Of a DNA stretch of 64,000 nucleotides, positions 1 through 11,879 are shown one piece after another (position 1 is the first letter of the stretch; each line of letters opens with the position of its first letter). Source of the DNA: Bugulina stolonifera (lineage: Eukaryota > Bryozoa > Gymnolaemata > Cheilostomatida > Bugulidae); NCBI GenBank assembly GCA_935421135.1, contig OW285188.1:20437233-20501232 (forward strand), read 5' to 3'. A model generated the notes under the pieces. The model searched no databases. It worked only from the letters and a program-made list of their open reading frames with translations, and had not been told where the DNA came from. The translations under genes were made by a program, and so were the position numbers.

Positions 1-154
1 TATACACTGGACATTTATACAGTTACATGTCTATACACAAGTACATACATTGTACACATATAGATACTACGGTGGAAGCTTTACACTCAACTGTTGGTAG
101 TGTTAGATAGTGCAGTAGTCACACTCTTTAACCACATCATCATATACATGTATG

Positions 155-300
155 TACGAGGGTCGATCCAAAAGTTCCAGGACAGATTTGATAATTTTTC
201 AACCATTAGTGCTCTTTTGCAAATATTTTGCACAGATGTTGCCAGGTGTTGTGTGCTCAATTTTAAAATTCCTAGATGCTCTCCACTATATAGCTCAAAA
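155..300 (+). mobile_element. Mariner-like terminal fragment (tentative)
   Basis: The stretch begins at a TA dinucleotide followed by cgagggtcgatccaaaagtt, which resembles the terminal inverted repeats of mariner/Tc1 elements (TA target, then CGAGGGTC...AAAGTTC). I did not find the matching opposite end in the window and there is no transposase frame. At best this is a one-ended relic. The call rests on the short terminal motif only. Confidence 0.25.
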
Positions 301-619
301 TTTTGAGCAAAATGTTAAGGTCAATTTGCAGGAAGACTTTTTCTCAATCAAAAAAAAAATGGTATTTGAATATTCTATTTATTATCTTGGAATATTCCAT
401 TCTAAGATAATAATCTATCAATATTGATTGACCTTGTAGATAGCATAATGAGGGTTTTTCTCGACATGAACTAAAATTATTCATAACACATACAACCAGT
501 GTTCAAAGTATGGTTATACGGGAGTATACGGTGTGTACCCACATCAATTTTAGTGGTTATGCGGCCAGCAGGCGTGTATTCATTTTAATAGCTAGTTTTC
601 CCCATACAATCACTGTGGA

Positions 620-1120
620 CCTTATAGTGTAGTGGTAGAGTGCTGGTAGGGGTCGAGATAGCTCAGTTGGTACAGCACACAGGTTTCATTCTGGAGGCTG
701 TGGGTTCAAATCCCAGCTGGGCCATATCTGGCGAAAAGCCTTCAGCAAGCTTTTCACCCTAACTTGCTGGGTCTGCTCGGATCAGAACCTAAAATACCGA
801 AGGTCTCGTGTACCAAATTCAATGGGGCACGCAAAAGATCCTAGGCACACGCTGTAGAAATTGGGGGTGCTGACCAGTTCCATCCATATGTGGTCTGATC
901 TTGTTCACATTCCTGTGATCACACCGGATTACCTCACACATGAGATGAAGAGCAATGTTGTATAATTAGCAGAAAGCTTCATTGCTAAAGGCTCTGATGG
1001 CTGCTGGGTATTTTCCAGCATTCCATTGACATTCGTGACTGAATGGAGGCCTTTCCTTTTTCCTAGGGTGCTTGACAATCATTCATAGGATCCTGGGTTC
1101 GAATCTCACCAGAGCATTTT
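620..1120 (+). mobile_element. tRNA-derived SINE nested in a tRNA-like unit
   Basis: The inner element starts near 652. It has a Pol III box A (tagctcagttgg, 659-670) and box B (ggttcaaatcc, 703-713) at tRNA spacing, followed by an unrelated body to about 1063: a tRNA-derived SINE. It interrupts another tRNA-like sequence whose box-A-like half (tagtgtagtggtagag, 625-640) lies left of it and whose box-B half (ggttcgaatc, 1096-1105) lies right. A taggg word flanks the inner element on both sides. A diverged relative lies in a HYDIN intron at 39,075. It is probably not a functional tRNA, because the cloverleaf is broken. Confidence 0.6.
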
Positions 1121-2448
1121 TTTCATTTTAGTAATTCACTAATATCTTGGCTATTATAAGATCAAGTGCATAGCTATACAACACTAATATGTAAGATTGC
1201 ATGCACTGTGTACCTGAACACTGCATACAGCTTTCCTCATTAGATAGATGGTTTCTCTCCTTTGAAGGTTGTGCCAATGATGGGGGGTAATCACAGTGGT
1301 ATTTATATATAATAACACCTATTGTTGGAATCTATCATATCTTTCTGCTGGCTTTCTGCTGGTATGATGTTTAGAATTATTATCCTCAACCTTGTAACAT
1401 GTGGGTAGAGGCCTTATGGTTAGATAATGGAACTGTTGGCTCATCATAAAACTAACTACTTGCCATTGGTTAAAAATCTATATTTCAAATTTTGTATAAT
1501 TTAGTTGTTTTGATGGAACCCTTTCATATATAGTGAGGGCATACATTTGCTGAACCAAATACATTCCATCTTGTGAAACAGTTGTATGGTCAAAAGGGGT
1601 TTTTGAATAAAGTGAACTAATCTTATATGTTAACTTCACAGTATTAGTATAACAAAAGGTGGGAAGACTTTGTATTGGATCTTAATAGACCACTGTAGTA
1701 GTAGTAGTAGTGCCAGCTCTATAGCTGTGGTGCACCACCAAACTGTCAGACAGTGAGCTTTATATGACCCTGGTTAAGGTCATTCTAAAGCTGCTGGTTA
1801 TGGTTATGAACTCACCATCTAAACTGAATGTACTGTGATAATTACAATAATGTGATATTGAGCTTGCAGTCCCATTATATCAAATAAGTACTTTTAGTTC
1901 AAAGAGAGGGCAACTCCCCCTTAGAATCAACATTATGAATGGCCACTTCTATGAATGCAACTATCCTACTGCATAAGCACACTGCTGGTTTTTCAGATCT
2001 ATAAATGAATGTTTGCTTTGGGTATGTTGGTACTTTGCTCTGTGCCTTCACCTTGATCCTGTGAAGGAGACTTAGTTAAATGCATTTAGAGGACTCAAAT
2101 AAAAGTTGTAGTATCACTTTATAAGTGTATGTATTTTGACCTACCTTAGGCATTTCAGGGTCATCACACTCCTGAAGGTCATCTATTAATGACTGTTGGT
2201 ATACACTTGTACATGTGTATCCTCATGCTATTTGGTATATTATAATGGGTTTACAGATTCAGCACTAGTAATGATTCTATTCTCATGGTTAGTTTATTGG
2301 ATTCGCTAATTGTAGCTCTTTTATATATAAAATTTTCGTGTTTCGCTAAAGCAGAACACTAGTTGCCCTCAAGCAAGACTCAATAGGTACGGTGCGCGTG
2401 ACACTTTATGTGCTGTTTTGTAGAAGCCAGTATTCACACTGAGGAGCT

Positions 2449-5400
2449 ATGGGAAGGAAATCTAAATCCAAGTCCCGTAAGAAAGGTAAGATAACGCTGA
2501 TAATCTTCAGCTACCAGACCTGAACTTCTTCATTTCATTTGGTGGGAAGTTGATGGACGTAATATACTATTGTAAATAGAAATAATTATGTTTTTGGTGC
2601 CTGGCAATGTTCCAAATGTGGCTGTAGGAAAAACTTATCTAGAGATGTTTCACTCTGGCCACTACTGTGTTCTCTCACATATACAGTACATGTACATTGT
2701 ACAATGGGTTCACATTCGCATTTATTATATTAGGCTATATCATGTTTTGCTCCCAAAACCAAGAATTCCATCAATGTTCTTTGTCCAAATAATATAAATA
2801 TGGGCAAGCTGTAGTAATGTGGGCTTACCTTATTTTTCCCCATCCTATTGTCCTCTTCTCTCAAAATACATAGTATATAGTTGAAAGCTGGGGGGAGAGA
2901 GATATGTAGGTTATAAGATAATAGTTGTTTCCGAAAGTCTTTACACTAATGGGGGAACAACTCCAGATCTCTACTATGATCTTTATTGAAATATTTATAC
3001 ATACTATGCTGAATACATTATGAAAAGTTGCTTTCCTAAAGCATTCTGCTTAGCTATACTGTGTAGTAACCAATCTTGCGAAACTTGTAGCTATATACAC
3101 ACAGTGTAGATGTATTAGTGTATTTGTTATAGCCCAGACTGGGAGTAGTAATACAAAATTAGAGGTAGCCACTAATGTTACCACTGGAGAGGAGAATATA
3201 CCCCCTGGTGCCTCTAGGTAAGAGCATACTCTATATAACAGTTGGAGTAGGTAATAATTATTACGCTTTATAGCCTACTATGTTATTTTCTAGTGAGTCA
3301 ACCTACATTTCGCAAATGTCTTGAAAAGTCATTGAGACACACTATAAATATAATAAACATTGCACATGCATTTTCATAGTTTTCACTAAACAAAGTTTTT
3401 ACTCATACTGCCAGTGATAAGATCTACAATCTGTTATATAAAGAGTAATAGGCTACACTTTCATATTAACATTAGGCCTAAATAATTTGACTGATAACAT
3501 ATAATTCATATCTAATATCTAATACTAGGCTAGTTTATCTTCAGTATTGTCTGTTCAGTATATCAAAGTTCATTGATATGCGTTCAGTCATGGTACTTGT
3601 ACTGCGGGCTGTTGACTATCTCCCTCCTGTGCTATCTGTCATTCACAAGTTGGTATTTTGGTGGTGAAGCAGTGCCCATGTGAAGTCTAAAGGAACTAAA
3701 AGCAAATCTACACTGGGTCATCTGCTCACGTCTACAAATAGAACTCTTCAGGCTGTGGCTTCTATTGGCGGACAAACCAACATGGAGTCAGAAGCTGACG
3801 TGGGATCACAAACCAACATGGCGTCTGAGGAAGCTTCACATTCTACACCCGTTGCTGGTTAGTACGTAGATGGATGCGAATACTAGCTGTAATTGTATTC
3901 AGTACTCTTTGTATTATCCTGATATCTGAGTTGCTAGAATTTAATTTAAATTCAAATTCATTTGAATTTTGATAAATTCGAATTGTATCTATAATTACTG
4001 CAAATCAATGCGACTTCTTCTAATAACCATGAATAATGCGGAAACTCAAAAGAAGGTCGAACCAGTAATGGAAAGGAATATGTTTGAGGGGTGTTGCTGT
4101 CGCCACGTTTTCAACATCACACACAGATCTACTATTCTACTATTAGTAGGGCCTATGCAAACTATTACTTGTTTAGTAGTAAATTATGGACAGTATCTCA
4201 CAATGCACTTCACATTGCTAGGGGATGTGCCGTATTACTGAGTATGTTCATTATTTTGAACTGAGTGCTCTATTAATAGTAACATTACACTTGACTTTAT
4301 TTTAGATGAACGTGTAACAGATGCAGATGATAAATCCTCCTCTACTACTAAGTTGGAGGACTCTGTTTCTCTGTCAGACTCCAGTCCTTCTTCATCAATA
4401 GCTAGTGACCGCTCGGCGCCAAAGGACTCTGAGGTCAACAGTGACACTGACACTACGCGACCAGCAGATGTCAAGGAAACCTCTCCAGCAGACGTGGGAA
4501 GTTCTTCTTCAACCACGGATGTCGATGTAGATAATTCTATAATAATACTAGGTAGTCCCTCATTCACTCGCAATGTTCCTATAACTGGGTCAGGTGATAC
4601 TCTCTCACCTTCAGAAGGTAAATAATTTACATTGTTGGGTTCTATTTTGTTCTACACATAATATCTCTCATGCACTACTATGTCCTTGCATATGTTGAGT
4701 ATCAATAATGTGCAATGACAAGATGTGAAGGAAGTAGGTTACAAGTATTTATATTGTGCAGCGTCCATATTGTTTTATTATATGCATATCCATGCATCTA
4801 TTGAAATTAAATTTTGAATCACTATTAGTATGCGTTTTTACAAATTACATCAGAAACTATTTCATCCACAATACACCATCGAAGTTTTCATAATATACAT
4901 ATACATAGCCATTTGTATTCCGACAGTGACTTCTTCATCAAGTTTAGAGGAAGAAGAAGAGAGCGAGGTAGCTGAGAGTTCAAGCAGTAGTATTAAAATA
5001 GCAGTTGAATCTAGTCCTGACTCGAATGAGAAACTGCAATCACAATCACCTGGAACCATGTCTACATCCAGCTTTATGTCAGCTACAGACATCGTTGGTG
5101 AGTTCTGCATCATTAATATAGTCAGCTGGTCTAGATACATGTAGTTATTGAGATGGGCGGTTTGCTTACTGGTCATTATCAAGTTGCTCAAGGGTCAGTT
5201 CTGCAGCTTGTATACATGTCTGAACTCCATTCAATAAAATGTCAACCTCTAGAGAGTGGAGATTGAAGTAGCTTATGATCACACCTTGATATTGCCTTTC
5301 TTAGATAGTATACCTTGGTGTCATTTTTTGGTTATCAAGTGATCAAATTCAAAATATGCTTGTTAGGGTAGAATTCTTGAACACTTGACCGAATGAATGT

Positions 5401-8400
5401 TTGTGCAGGGAATAGCGAGTTTGTGAAAGAAGATAAATTACAATAATTTAGGGAACTATCATCTAAACTAATGTTATTCTTACATTAATGGTGTTTCAAA
5501 CATCAACTCAGCCTTCTTTCCACACTAGATACCAACCAGTCACTAGTTATGCCAATGTTATACTGAGTACACCCATGTCTATTTTTGTACATTTTGCCAA
5601 GAAGAGTTGGAGTTTTTTTGTAAAAAGTTTTGTTCTAATTTCTAATCATTTAATCTGATATTTGTAAAAATTATTGTTGACATGACATGTATTTATCATG
5701 ACTGAATGTACACATGACTTGGTGTGTCTCCGAGACCCATAGAGAACAATATGTTGATTAGATAATGTTATATATTTGCCAAACAAATAGTTTAGTTCCT
5801 TTTTACTATTTTGAGGTTTGGTTAGCACTAAAGTACAATATAATAATATTTAATATAATATAATATGAAGTGTGTACTATGTTGACATGATATTATAATT
5901 ATTGTTTCAGAATTGAAAGGTGTATTTTTAAGTAGGAGTTATCCTTCCCTTTTCAAATTGCTTTTATATTTTAACTTATACTTACAAAGACCACTTTCTC
6001 TGTAGTATCGCTTTCACCTAGTAAATATAGGTCACTTACATTGGTAGGAATATACGTGTATACTCATCTAACAAGGTGTTATTAGCTATATGATCCCATA
6101 ATCTGTTTGCTATTGATGTTGTGCTTTGGGATTGGGGCCACAGCCTCCTAGGGTTAGTATCATTGTTTATAAAGCTAGTAGCTGTAGTACTGAGCATTTC
6201 ACTCTGTAGATGAGGATGCTGAGGTAAAGGAAGGAGACGGTGAACTAGACAACTCTGCTGTCAGTAGCAAACTTCTCACTTGCTCTGAAGGTTCCAGGTC
6301 CTCCACACCCACCTTTCAGGAGAGTTTGGTAGAGACTACTTTGCTCCAGGAGTCTGTAGCTGGTACACCAGTACCTAAGGAGTCTGTAGCTGCTACACCA
6401 GTACCTAAGGAGTCTGTAGCTGCTACACCAGTACCTATGGCAGCACCAGCACCTGAGGAGACAGCTATATCCGAGGAGCCAGCTATTAGCACACCAGTTC
6501 CACAGGAGTCCACCAGCACACCTGAGCCACAGGAGTCCACCAGCACACCTGAGCCACAGGAGTTCACCAGCACACCTGAGCCACAGGAGTCCATCAGCAC
6601 ACCTGAGCCACAGGAGTCCATCAGCACACCTGAGCCACAGGAGTCTACCAGTACACCTGAGCCACAGGAGTCCATCAGCACATCTGAGCCACAGGAGTCC
6701 ATCAGCACACCTGAGCTAGAGCCCCAACCAGGTAGATTGATAAGCATATTATATATTCCGTGCTTTGATCGGTCTAATGAAACTATTGGAGTTGTGTTCA
6801 CTTGTTCACTCTGTGCCAAATGTTTGTAGTTGTTTATTGGATGTTTATAGAAAATTGGAATTAACCATGAACATAATGCAATGTACATGTATCATGCTTA
6901 TGGGTAACGATTGCCAAGTCTTATGTAGGCTACATGTACATACAAATTATTTAACATGTAGCTGCACACACATACATGTATATACTGTACATGAAATATA
7001 ATATAGATTCCGTGACATTGATGAAATGCATACAAACCTTGTATAAGGAACTCTGTCACATGTACAATGTAGAGTAGATATAGTGAATGCATACTTGATA
7101 TTCATAGTGGAGTATTATAAATTATAGGTCTAATAGGCAGTATATTATTACTGTAATATCACATTATAGTATTTATCACATTGGGTCAAGTGAGCATTGA
7201 ACCTCCATAGCTAACATGATTTCCATAATTACTATCTTGTGATTCCTGACTCAGTACTACAGTAAATAACCAATCTTATGCTAATGGAGTAATCAATGTC
7301 AAGTGTGTTGTATACAAACTAGACACATGATAATTATATACACTGGGATAAATGTATGTACTATATATACATATTCATAGCACAGCTCTATCTCCTTCTG
7401 CCTGCCACTCTGTCAGTCACATTCCGTTACACATGCTGGTACCTTGATGGTAGCAGTAGCAAATATTATTATAACAATACAGTATAATTATTACATTATT
7501 ATATGATCATCATAATAATAGTTACATATTAGTTTACTTATCTGTACAACAGAGCACTTGGATTCCACCATTCCACAAGCTGTATCTCCAGTCACTGAGA
7601 ACAACATAATGGATAGTGAAAATAAAACAGAGGAACAAGGCAGAGAGGTTAGTGCTTCTGCATTGGTCTACACCAGGGGTTCCTAACCTTGGGTACATGT
7701 ACCCCTAGGGGTACATTTTAGAGATCTAGGGGGTACAGAACAAGATATCAACTTAATACATTTTTGACAGTGATTTTCAGTTACAGAATCTGATTATCAA
7801 TTATGAAATTATCTATTACTGAATTGAACATCAAATGGTTTGCTGATGCAAATGAAGTTGAGCTAAACCAGTGTGAAAGCCATAAAATACTACAATCGAT
7901 GAAAGTTGTATTACATAGTCATCATTAAATAATTGATAAATAAAAATTTCATGCCATGCTGCATTTAAGAGTATATAACTGTTAAAGTGACGAATTTTTA
8001 TAATATATACACTATGTATGTAATATTAATCGAATTAAATCAAAGATATTCTTGATTAAACACAGTTTTACAAAGGGGTACATTGTTTGCTACATGACTG
8101 CTAAGGGGTACTTAGTCTAAAAAAGGTTGGGAACCCCTAGTCTACACTGTTTGTAATAGCTAATGTCTTGTTCATGTATAACTATTTGTATTCAAGAAAT
8201 AGGTGAATGCTGCATAATTACATGAAATGCAAATATTACGTAGACACAGATTTCAACTGGGTCAGAGATGTAATGTGAGGGACACACTGTACTATATCCA
8301 CATATATTCAGGCTCGCAGTATGTTTATGGGTTTCACACTAAATTTTTTAATTTATGTTTGGTGTTTCCTATAGTAATGTAAATGGTGAAAAAATGCTCA

Positions 8401-10135
8401 CTTGAGCAGCTTGCTACAGTGTTGTGGTTAGTTGATACTGAAAAGAAAGGTTGATTGAACAGTGTATTAGCACTAGTGTTTAGTACCATATCATAGCTGG
8501 TTGAAATTATAGGTTTCTAAACTTAGTTGGAGATCTGGTTTACAGAATGTCATTTTCCAATCAGTTGTTGTGGTTACATACATGTACCTAACATACTTGT
8601 ATTTCTCTGTAGTTGAGTAAAGAAGAAGTAGAGAGTGGGATAGATATGAGTGGAGATGGTGCTGCCGCTGTCGATACTCCTACTGAGCCAAAGACTGCAG
8701 ACACTTCACTAACTACAGCAACCGAGTCAGCTGTCAGTGATACACCTGCAGCTGCAGCTAGTGATAGTCAGAAAACTGAGGAGGCTAAGGCTGCTGATGA
8801 ACCCAAGGCTACTGATGAAGCTAAGGCTGCTGCTGAACCAAAGACTACTGAGGAACCTAAGGCTACTGGTGAAGGTCAATCATCGGAGGAGACAACTCCA
8901 AAGGTGGTCTCAGCAGATGGAGCGTCACAGGGTACAGAAATAGCTAGGCCATCGGATGGAGCTGGAGATCAGACTGCACCAGAAGGGAATGGAGAGGTCA
9001 AAGGAGAAGCATCTGCATCCTCCGCAGCAACAGCTGGTGGGTGCATTCTTTCTACCTAACCCTTGCCATATAGGCAACTGCAATATACCATTTCATATCA
9101 TATGATAGTTGCTGGGTTACTCTTCAGCTACATGCTTGTAGTAGACGGATTGATATAAATACTTGTAGTTTCATAAGGTGCCATGTTGTTTGTAGAAGCA
9201 TCTAGTTCTGATCTCACGGAGTCACAGAAGATAAAGGCTAAAGCAGTAAGTGTTACAACTGTCAATATAATCATACATTGTATATCACTGCAGTAGTGTA
9301 GTATTAGTGCTAATTATATATTTGTGCATTAATTCACTCCTTGATGTGTTCTAGTTGGGTGCATCCTCTACCATCCTTCACTTTGCTCACGTATTTGCAA
9401 ATGGCAACACTGAAAGTCAAGCTATGAATATTGATTTCCACATCACCCTCTACTACTGCTACTACTCACTAACAACACACGCCGTACCTTATCATCACAA
9501 TTTAGTGTGTAGGGCTTGCCAACTGCACTTCACACTGTTACTACAGAAATAGTTTGCAGTCTATATGCAGGACTGCCTCACTTCTGCACTGTGTTATCTG
9601 TATAATGTAGTAATAGGGAGTACAGAGTGCAGTCATGAATACATCACCCTGCAAAGGCTTGGTGTAGAATACTGAAGAAATTTGAGATAACCTTTGTTCT
9701 TCACTCAAACGACGGGAGACATTGTTTTGTCCTCTCTATATGTGAAACACAAGCAAGAATCTAAGGCTATTCTGACTTCATTCCTACTGCACCCAACACA
9801 GTCTCCAATCTCCTGCCGTGTCTTTCATGGCTTTTCCATAAAAGAATACACTGGTGAAATTTCCCGGAGTCTTGACCAGTAAATCGGGGTTAGGGGGTTA
9901 CCCTAAAATAAAGCAAGACAACTTCTCCTGCTGCAGTTTTAACATAAGAACAATGGTTTGCTGTTGAGGGCCAAGAGACTGGGAAGGGAAGGGGTTCTCT
10001 ATGAGAAGAAATAGAGAAGACATTTAGTATATCATCTCAGTTCTCGTTAGTTCATATTCTGTGTTTCTTTTACTCATCTAGGTGGCTGGTCCTGGAGCTG
10101 TTGATGAAGGATGTGGATGTTGTATAATCTTGTAG
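2449..10135 (+). CDS. Acidic repeat-rich protein with C-terminal CAAX box (unrecognised family)
   Basis: Ten exons: 2449-2485, 3133-3217, 3673-3857, 4306-4617, 4927-5097, 6210-6731, 7553-7647, 8613-9036, 9196-9245, 10082-10135. Phases match at all nine junctions, giving about 644 residues. The first ATG starts a basic segment (MGRKSKSKSRKK). After it come long Ser/Thr/Glu/Asp-rich low-complexity stretches, two Pro-rich repeat blocks in exon 6, and an Ala/Lys/Glu/Pro-rich stretch in exon 8 of BASP1/MARCKS-like composition. The protein ends GCGCCIIL: CIIL is a CAAX box whose final Leu favours geranylgeranylation, and two further Cys nearby could be palmitoylated. No globular domain, signal peptide or membrane segment is visible. 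I infer a disordered, lipid-anchored, cytosol-facing membrane protein. Its function is unknown and I recognise no homologue. The exon structure is well supported; the biochemical role is not. Confidence 0.75.
6350..6439 (+). repeat. 30-bp coding tandem repeat, 3 copies
   Basis: Within exon 6 of the CAAX-tailed gene, three in-frame 30-bp copies encode ESVAGTPVPK, ESVAATPVPK and ESVAATPVPM. Copies 2 and 3 are nearly identical at the DNA level, pointing to recent duplication. The unit keeps the reading frame. Confidence 0.9.
6506..6727 (+). repeat. 27-bp coding minisatellite, about 8 copies
   Basis: Eight in-frame copies of a nine-residue unit (consensus ESTSTPEPQ, with Ile at position 3 in several copies, and one copy with Phe at position 2) lie at the end of exon 6 of the CAAX-tailed gene. 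The last copy is extended to ESISTPELEPQ. Copy number is likely polymorphic because neighbouring units are almost identical. The motif is Pro/Glu/Ser/Thr-rich and should be disordered. Confidence 0.9.
7674..8139. mobile_element. hAT-type MITE (non-autonomous), 466 bp
   Basis: The ends are inverted repeats: caggggttcctaacctt at the left and aaggttgggaacccct plus a at the right. Perfect 8-bp direct repeats, gtctacac, sit outside them at 7666-7673 and 8140-8147. An 8-bp target duplication with CAGGGGTTC-type ends is characteristic of the hAT superfamily. Copies of ggggtac recur inside near both ends. There is no transposase frame, so the element depended on a helper. It lies in an intron of the CAAX-tailed gene, 26 bp downstream of the donor at 7648. 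Confidence 0.85.
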
Positions 10136-10626
10136 AGTACCTGCCCTACCTTGGACTATGGTTACCAGGAGCCCCCATCAGCCAGTAGAATACCCAACTC
10201 CCCCACAATATGTACACATCTACTATGAACTGGTATTTTAACCAGCTTTGTGGTGTGTTTATAATATAGAGATGAATCTAATCAACGTTGTCTTGTACAG
10301 GGTTCATCATTTAATGTAGTCTTGGTGCTTTTATGCTGTGCAGCCCTAGCTTAGTTGATACAATCTTTAATTTTTATGCCTTACCACTGTGTTTTTCTCT
10401 AATAATTTTTTCACAAGTATTTATTTCATCTGGTCTATATTTTGGTTATGAGATTTTACTAAGTGGCAATTTCAAACTTAGGTGCTGAAGCTGGTCAGTT
10501 TTTTAACTGACAGTTGAAAACCAGAGCCTAGAAATATTGATGTACATTATATTTCATAATCTTGCTGTATTTCATATTATATATTACTATGCTATCTTCT
10601 CTACTATACCTTTACAGTAAACATTA

Positions 10627-10632
10627 AATAAA
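10627..10632 (+). promoter_or_regulatory. Poly(A) signal of the CAAX-tailed gene
   Basis: A canonical AATAAA lies about 490 bp after the stop codon at 10133-10135. It is the first perfect hexamer I noticed downstream. The actual cleavage site is not visible from sequence. Confidence 0.5.
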
Positions 10633-10969
10633 TTCCCATATAAGACAAATATCACTAAATGAAAGGAATATGGCATATGTACAGATATATTATACATATG
10701 TGCATAATTTGTAGTACCATGTGCTCAACGTGAAACTATTACAGTATTACAAAAAAAGTCACAGAATATACATGTAAGGAATATAACCCAATTTTTCATC
10801 ATCTCTATGAGCCTTTGCTTCTGCAAAGACAGTGGAACAAACAATAGGTGGGACACTCCAGCAAAAAATTCTCTCCCACTTTTAAGGCCATGCATTATGC
10901 TAGGCTATTTCTATTGGCCAATTGAAGACATTTCATAGTCCCCCATATAAACAATCATATAATTGCAGG

Positions 10970-11300
10970 GAGCAACCTTGGCTAGAATGCTGAAGGTTCC
11001 AGGTTGAATCCTGGTCATGGTGGTGTTAGGAAGAACATCCAGCCACAATTACTCCTGTGCCTCATATAAAAGTCCTTGGGGGGCCATGCAAGCCAGCATG
11101 GCTTCAAGGCAACTACTCTACCCCTGCTAAAAAGGTCATGTCATCTGGGCCTTTCTCACAGGGAGTTGGCCAGCACTGGCATCTGGCAGTGCAAGTTGCA
11201 AGGGGCTGGTCACTCGAGGAGTATAAGCCTGTGAGTTTTTTATTGCAGGGTACACTACATACAAGCGTTAACTAGAGGTGCTAATCTAACAGCAATAAAA
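10970..11300 (+). mobile_element. SINE-like element with box B
   Basis: The sequence gcagggagcaaccttggcta is followed by a box-B-like ggttgaatcc (11002-11011) and then a GC-richer body unlike its flanks. The layout resembles a tRNA-derived SINE with a decayed box A. Its boundaries are uncertain, and no target duplication was found. Confidence 0.4.
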
Positions 11301-11879
11301 AACACAGCAGATCATGGATGTTGAGAAAGTGGGTCAGGGAATGCCAGGGGCCCAAACTAGGCTTATTTGGAAGTATTATTTCTGAGTGATCCATCTTTCC
11401 TTCCACTATTTTTGGCTATTGTGAAACAAGAGTGCAAATACATTCTGAAGATCTTGGCAATGGCAACAATAGCAAGTATGACTAGACACTAGGCTAATGT
11501 AGAGTGTTAGTGAAATAATGAAGAGAAGGCAACTTCTTATTACACTTCGTTTATTGAATAGGAGAGCAGGGATTGTCTACTATCGTTACAGACGGGAAGC
11601 GTCGAATCCCAAAGCTATTGCACAGGTTCTTAAACAGTGATATGTCATGTTAAAAGGGTGCAGAACTTTATTGATCAATATTAGACCCAACCTTTTGTGG
11701 TTGAGGATCTTATAACTAAAGCTCATTGCCCAATAAAAACGCGTTAATTTGGAAGATGGCTGACAACATGGATTTTAATTTACGTTTTGTTTCCACATCG
11801 AGAAATTACTCTATTAAAGGGTAATTTGTTGCTGTTAGTCCTCTAGACTTGTGGCTTTTGTAGTATAAAGACTGATAAA

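Larger units (their letters stand above)
1..2448. other. Noncoding 5' flank
   Basis: I see no coding exon here. The short open frames lack splice context and any family resemblance. The stretch holds a mariner-like fragment near 155-300 and a tRNA-derived SINE inserted in a second tRNA-like unit (about 620-1120). The rest is AT-rich single-copy-looking sequence that leads to the first exon of the CAAX-tailed gene at 2449. Confidence 0.6.
10136..11879. other. Intergenic: 3' UTR, SINE-like element, RPRD2 upstream region
   Basis: After the stop of the CAAX-tailed gene there is about 500 bp of likely 3' UTR, ending near the AATAAA at 10627-10632. A SINE-like element follows around 10,970-11,300. 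From about 11,300 to 11,879 I see only unique-looking sequence that should contain the RPRD2 promoter and 5' UTR. No coding exon is supported. Confidence 0.55.

Noticed and set aside
652..725. Functional tRNA gene
   Set aside because: Boxes A and B are present, but the acceptor stem does not pair and a long non-tRNA body follows. A SINE explains it better.
2449..2485. N-myristoylation of the CAAX-tailed protein (it begins MG)
   Set aside because: Residue 6 is Lys, where myristoylation usually needs Ser or Thr, and Arg/Lys follow the Gly. I do not claim it.
6345..6735. CRISPR-like array
   Set aside because: The units are contiguous, without spacers, and encode a repeated peptide in an animal exon.
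6316..6888. Minus-strand open frame with SCGSGVLMD repeats
   Set aside because: It is the antisense reading of the coding minisatellite. The plus-strand exon has the splice sites and phase continuity.
9355..9552. Separate small gene in the last part of the CAAX-tailed gene
   Set aside because: It lies in an intron (9246-10081), has no splice or domain support, and shows no resemblance to any family.
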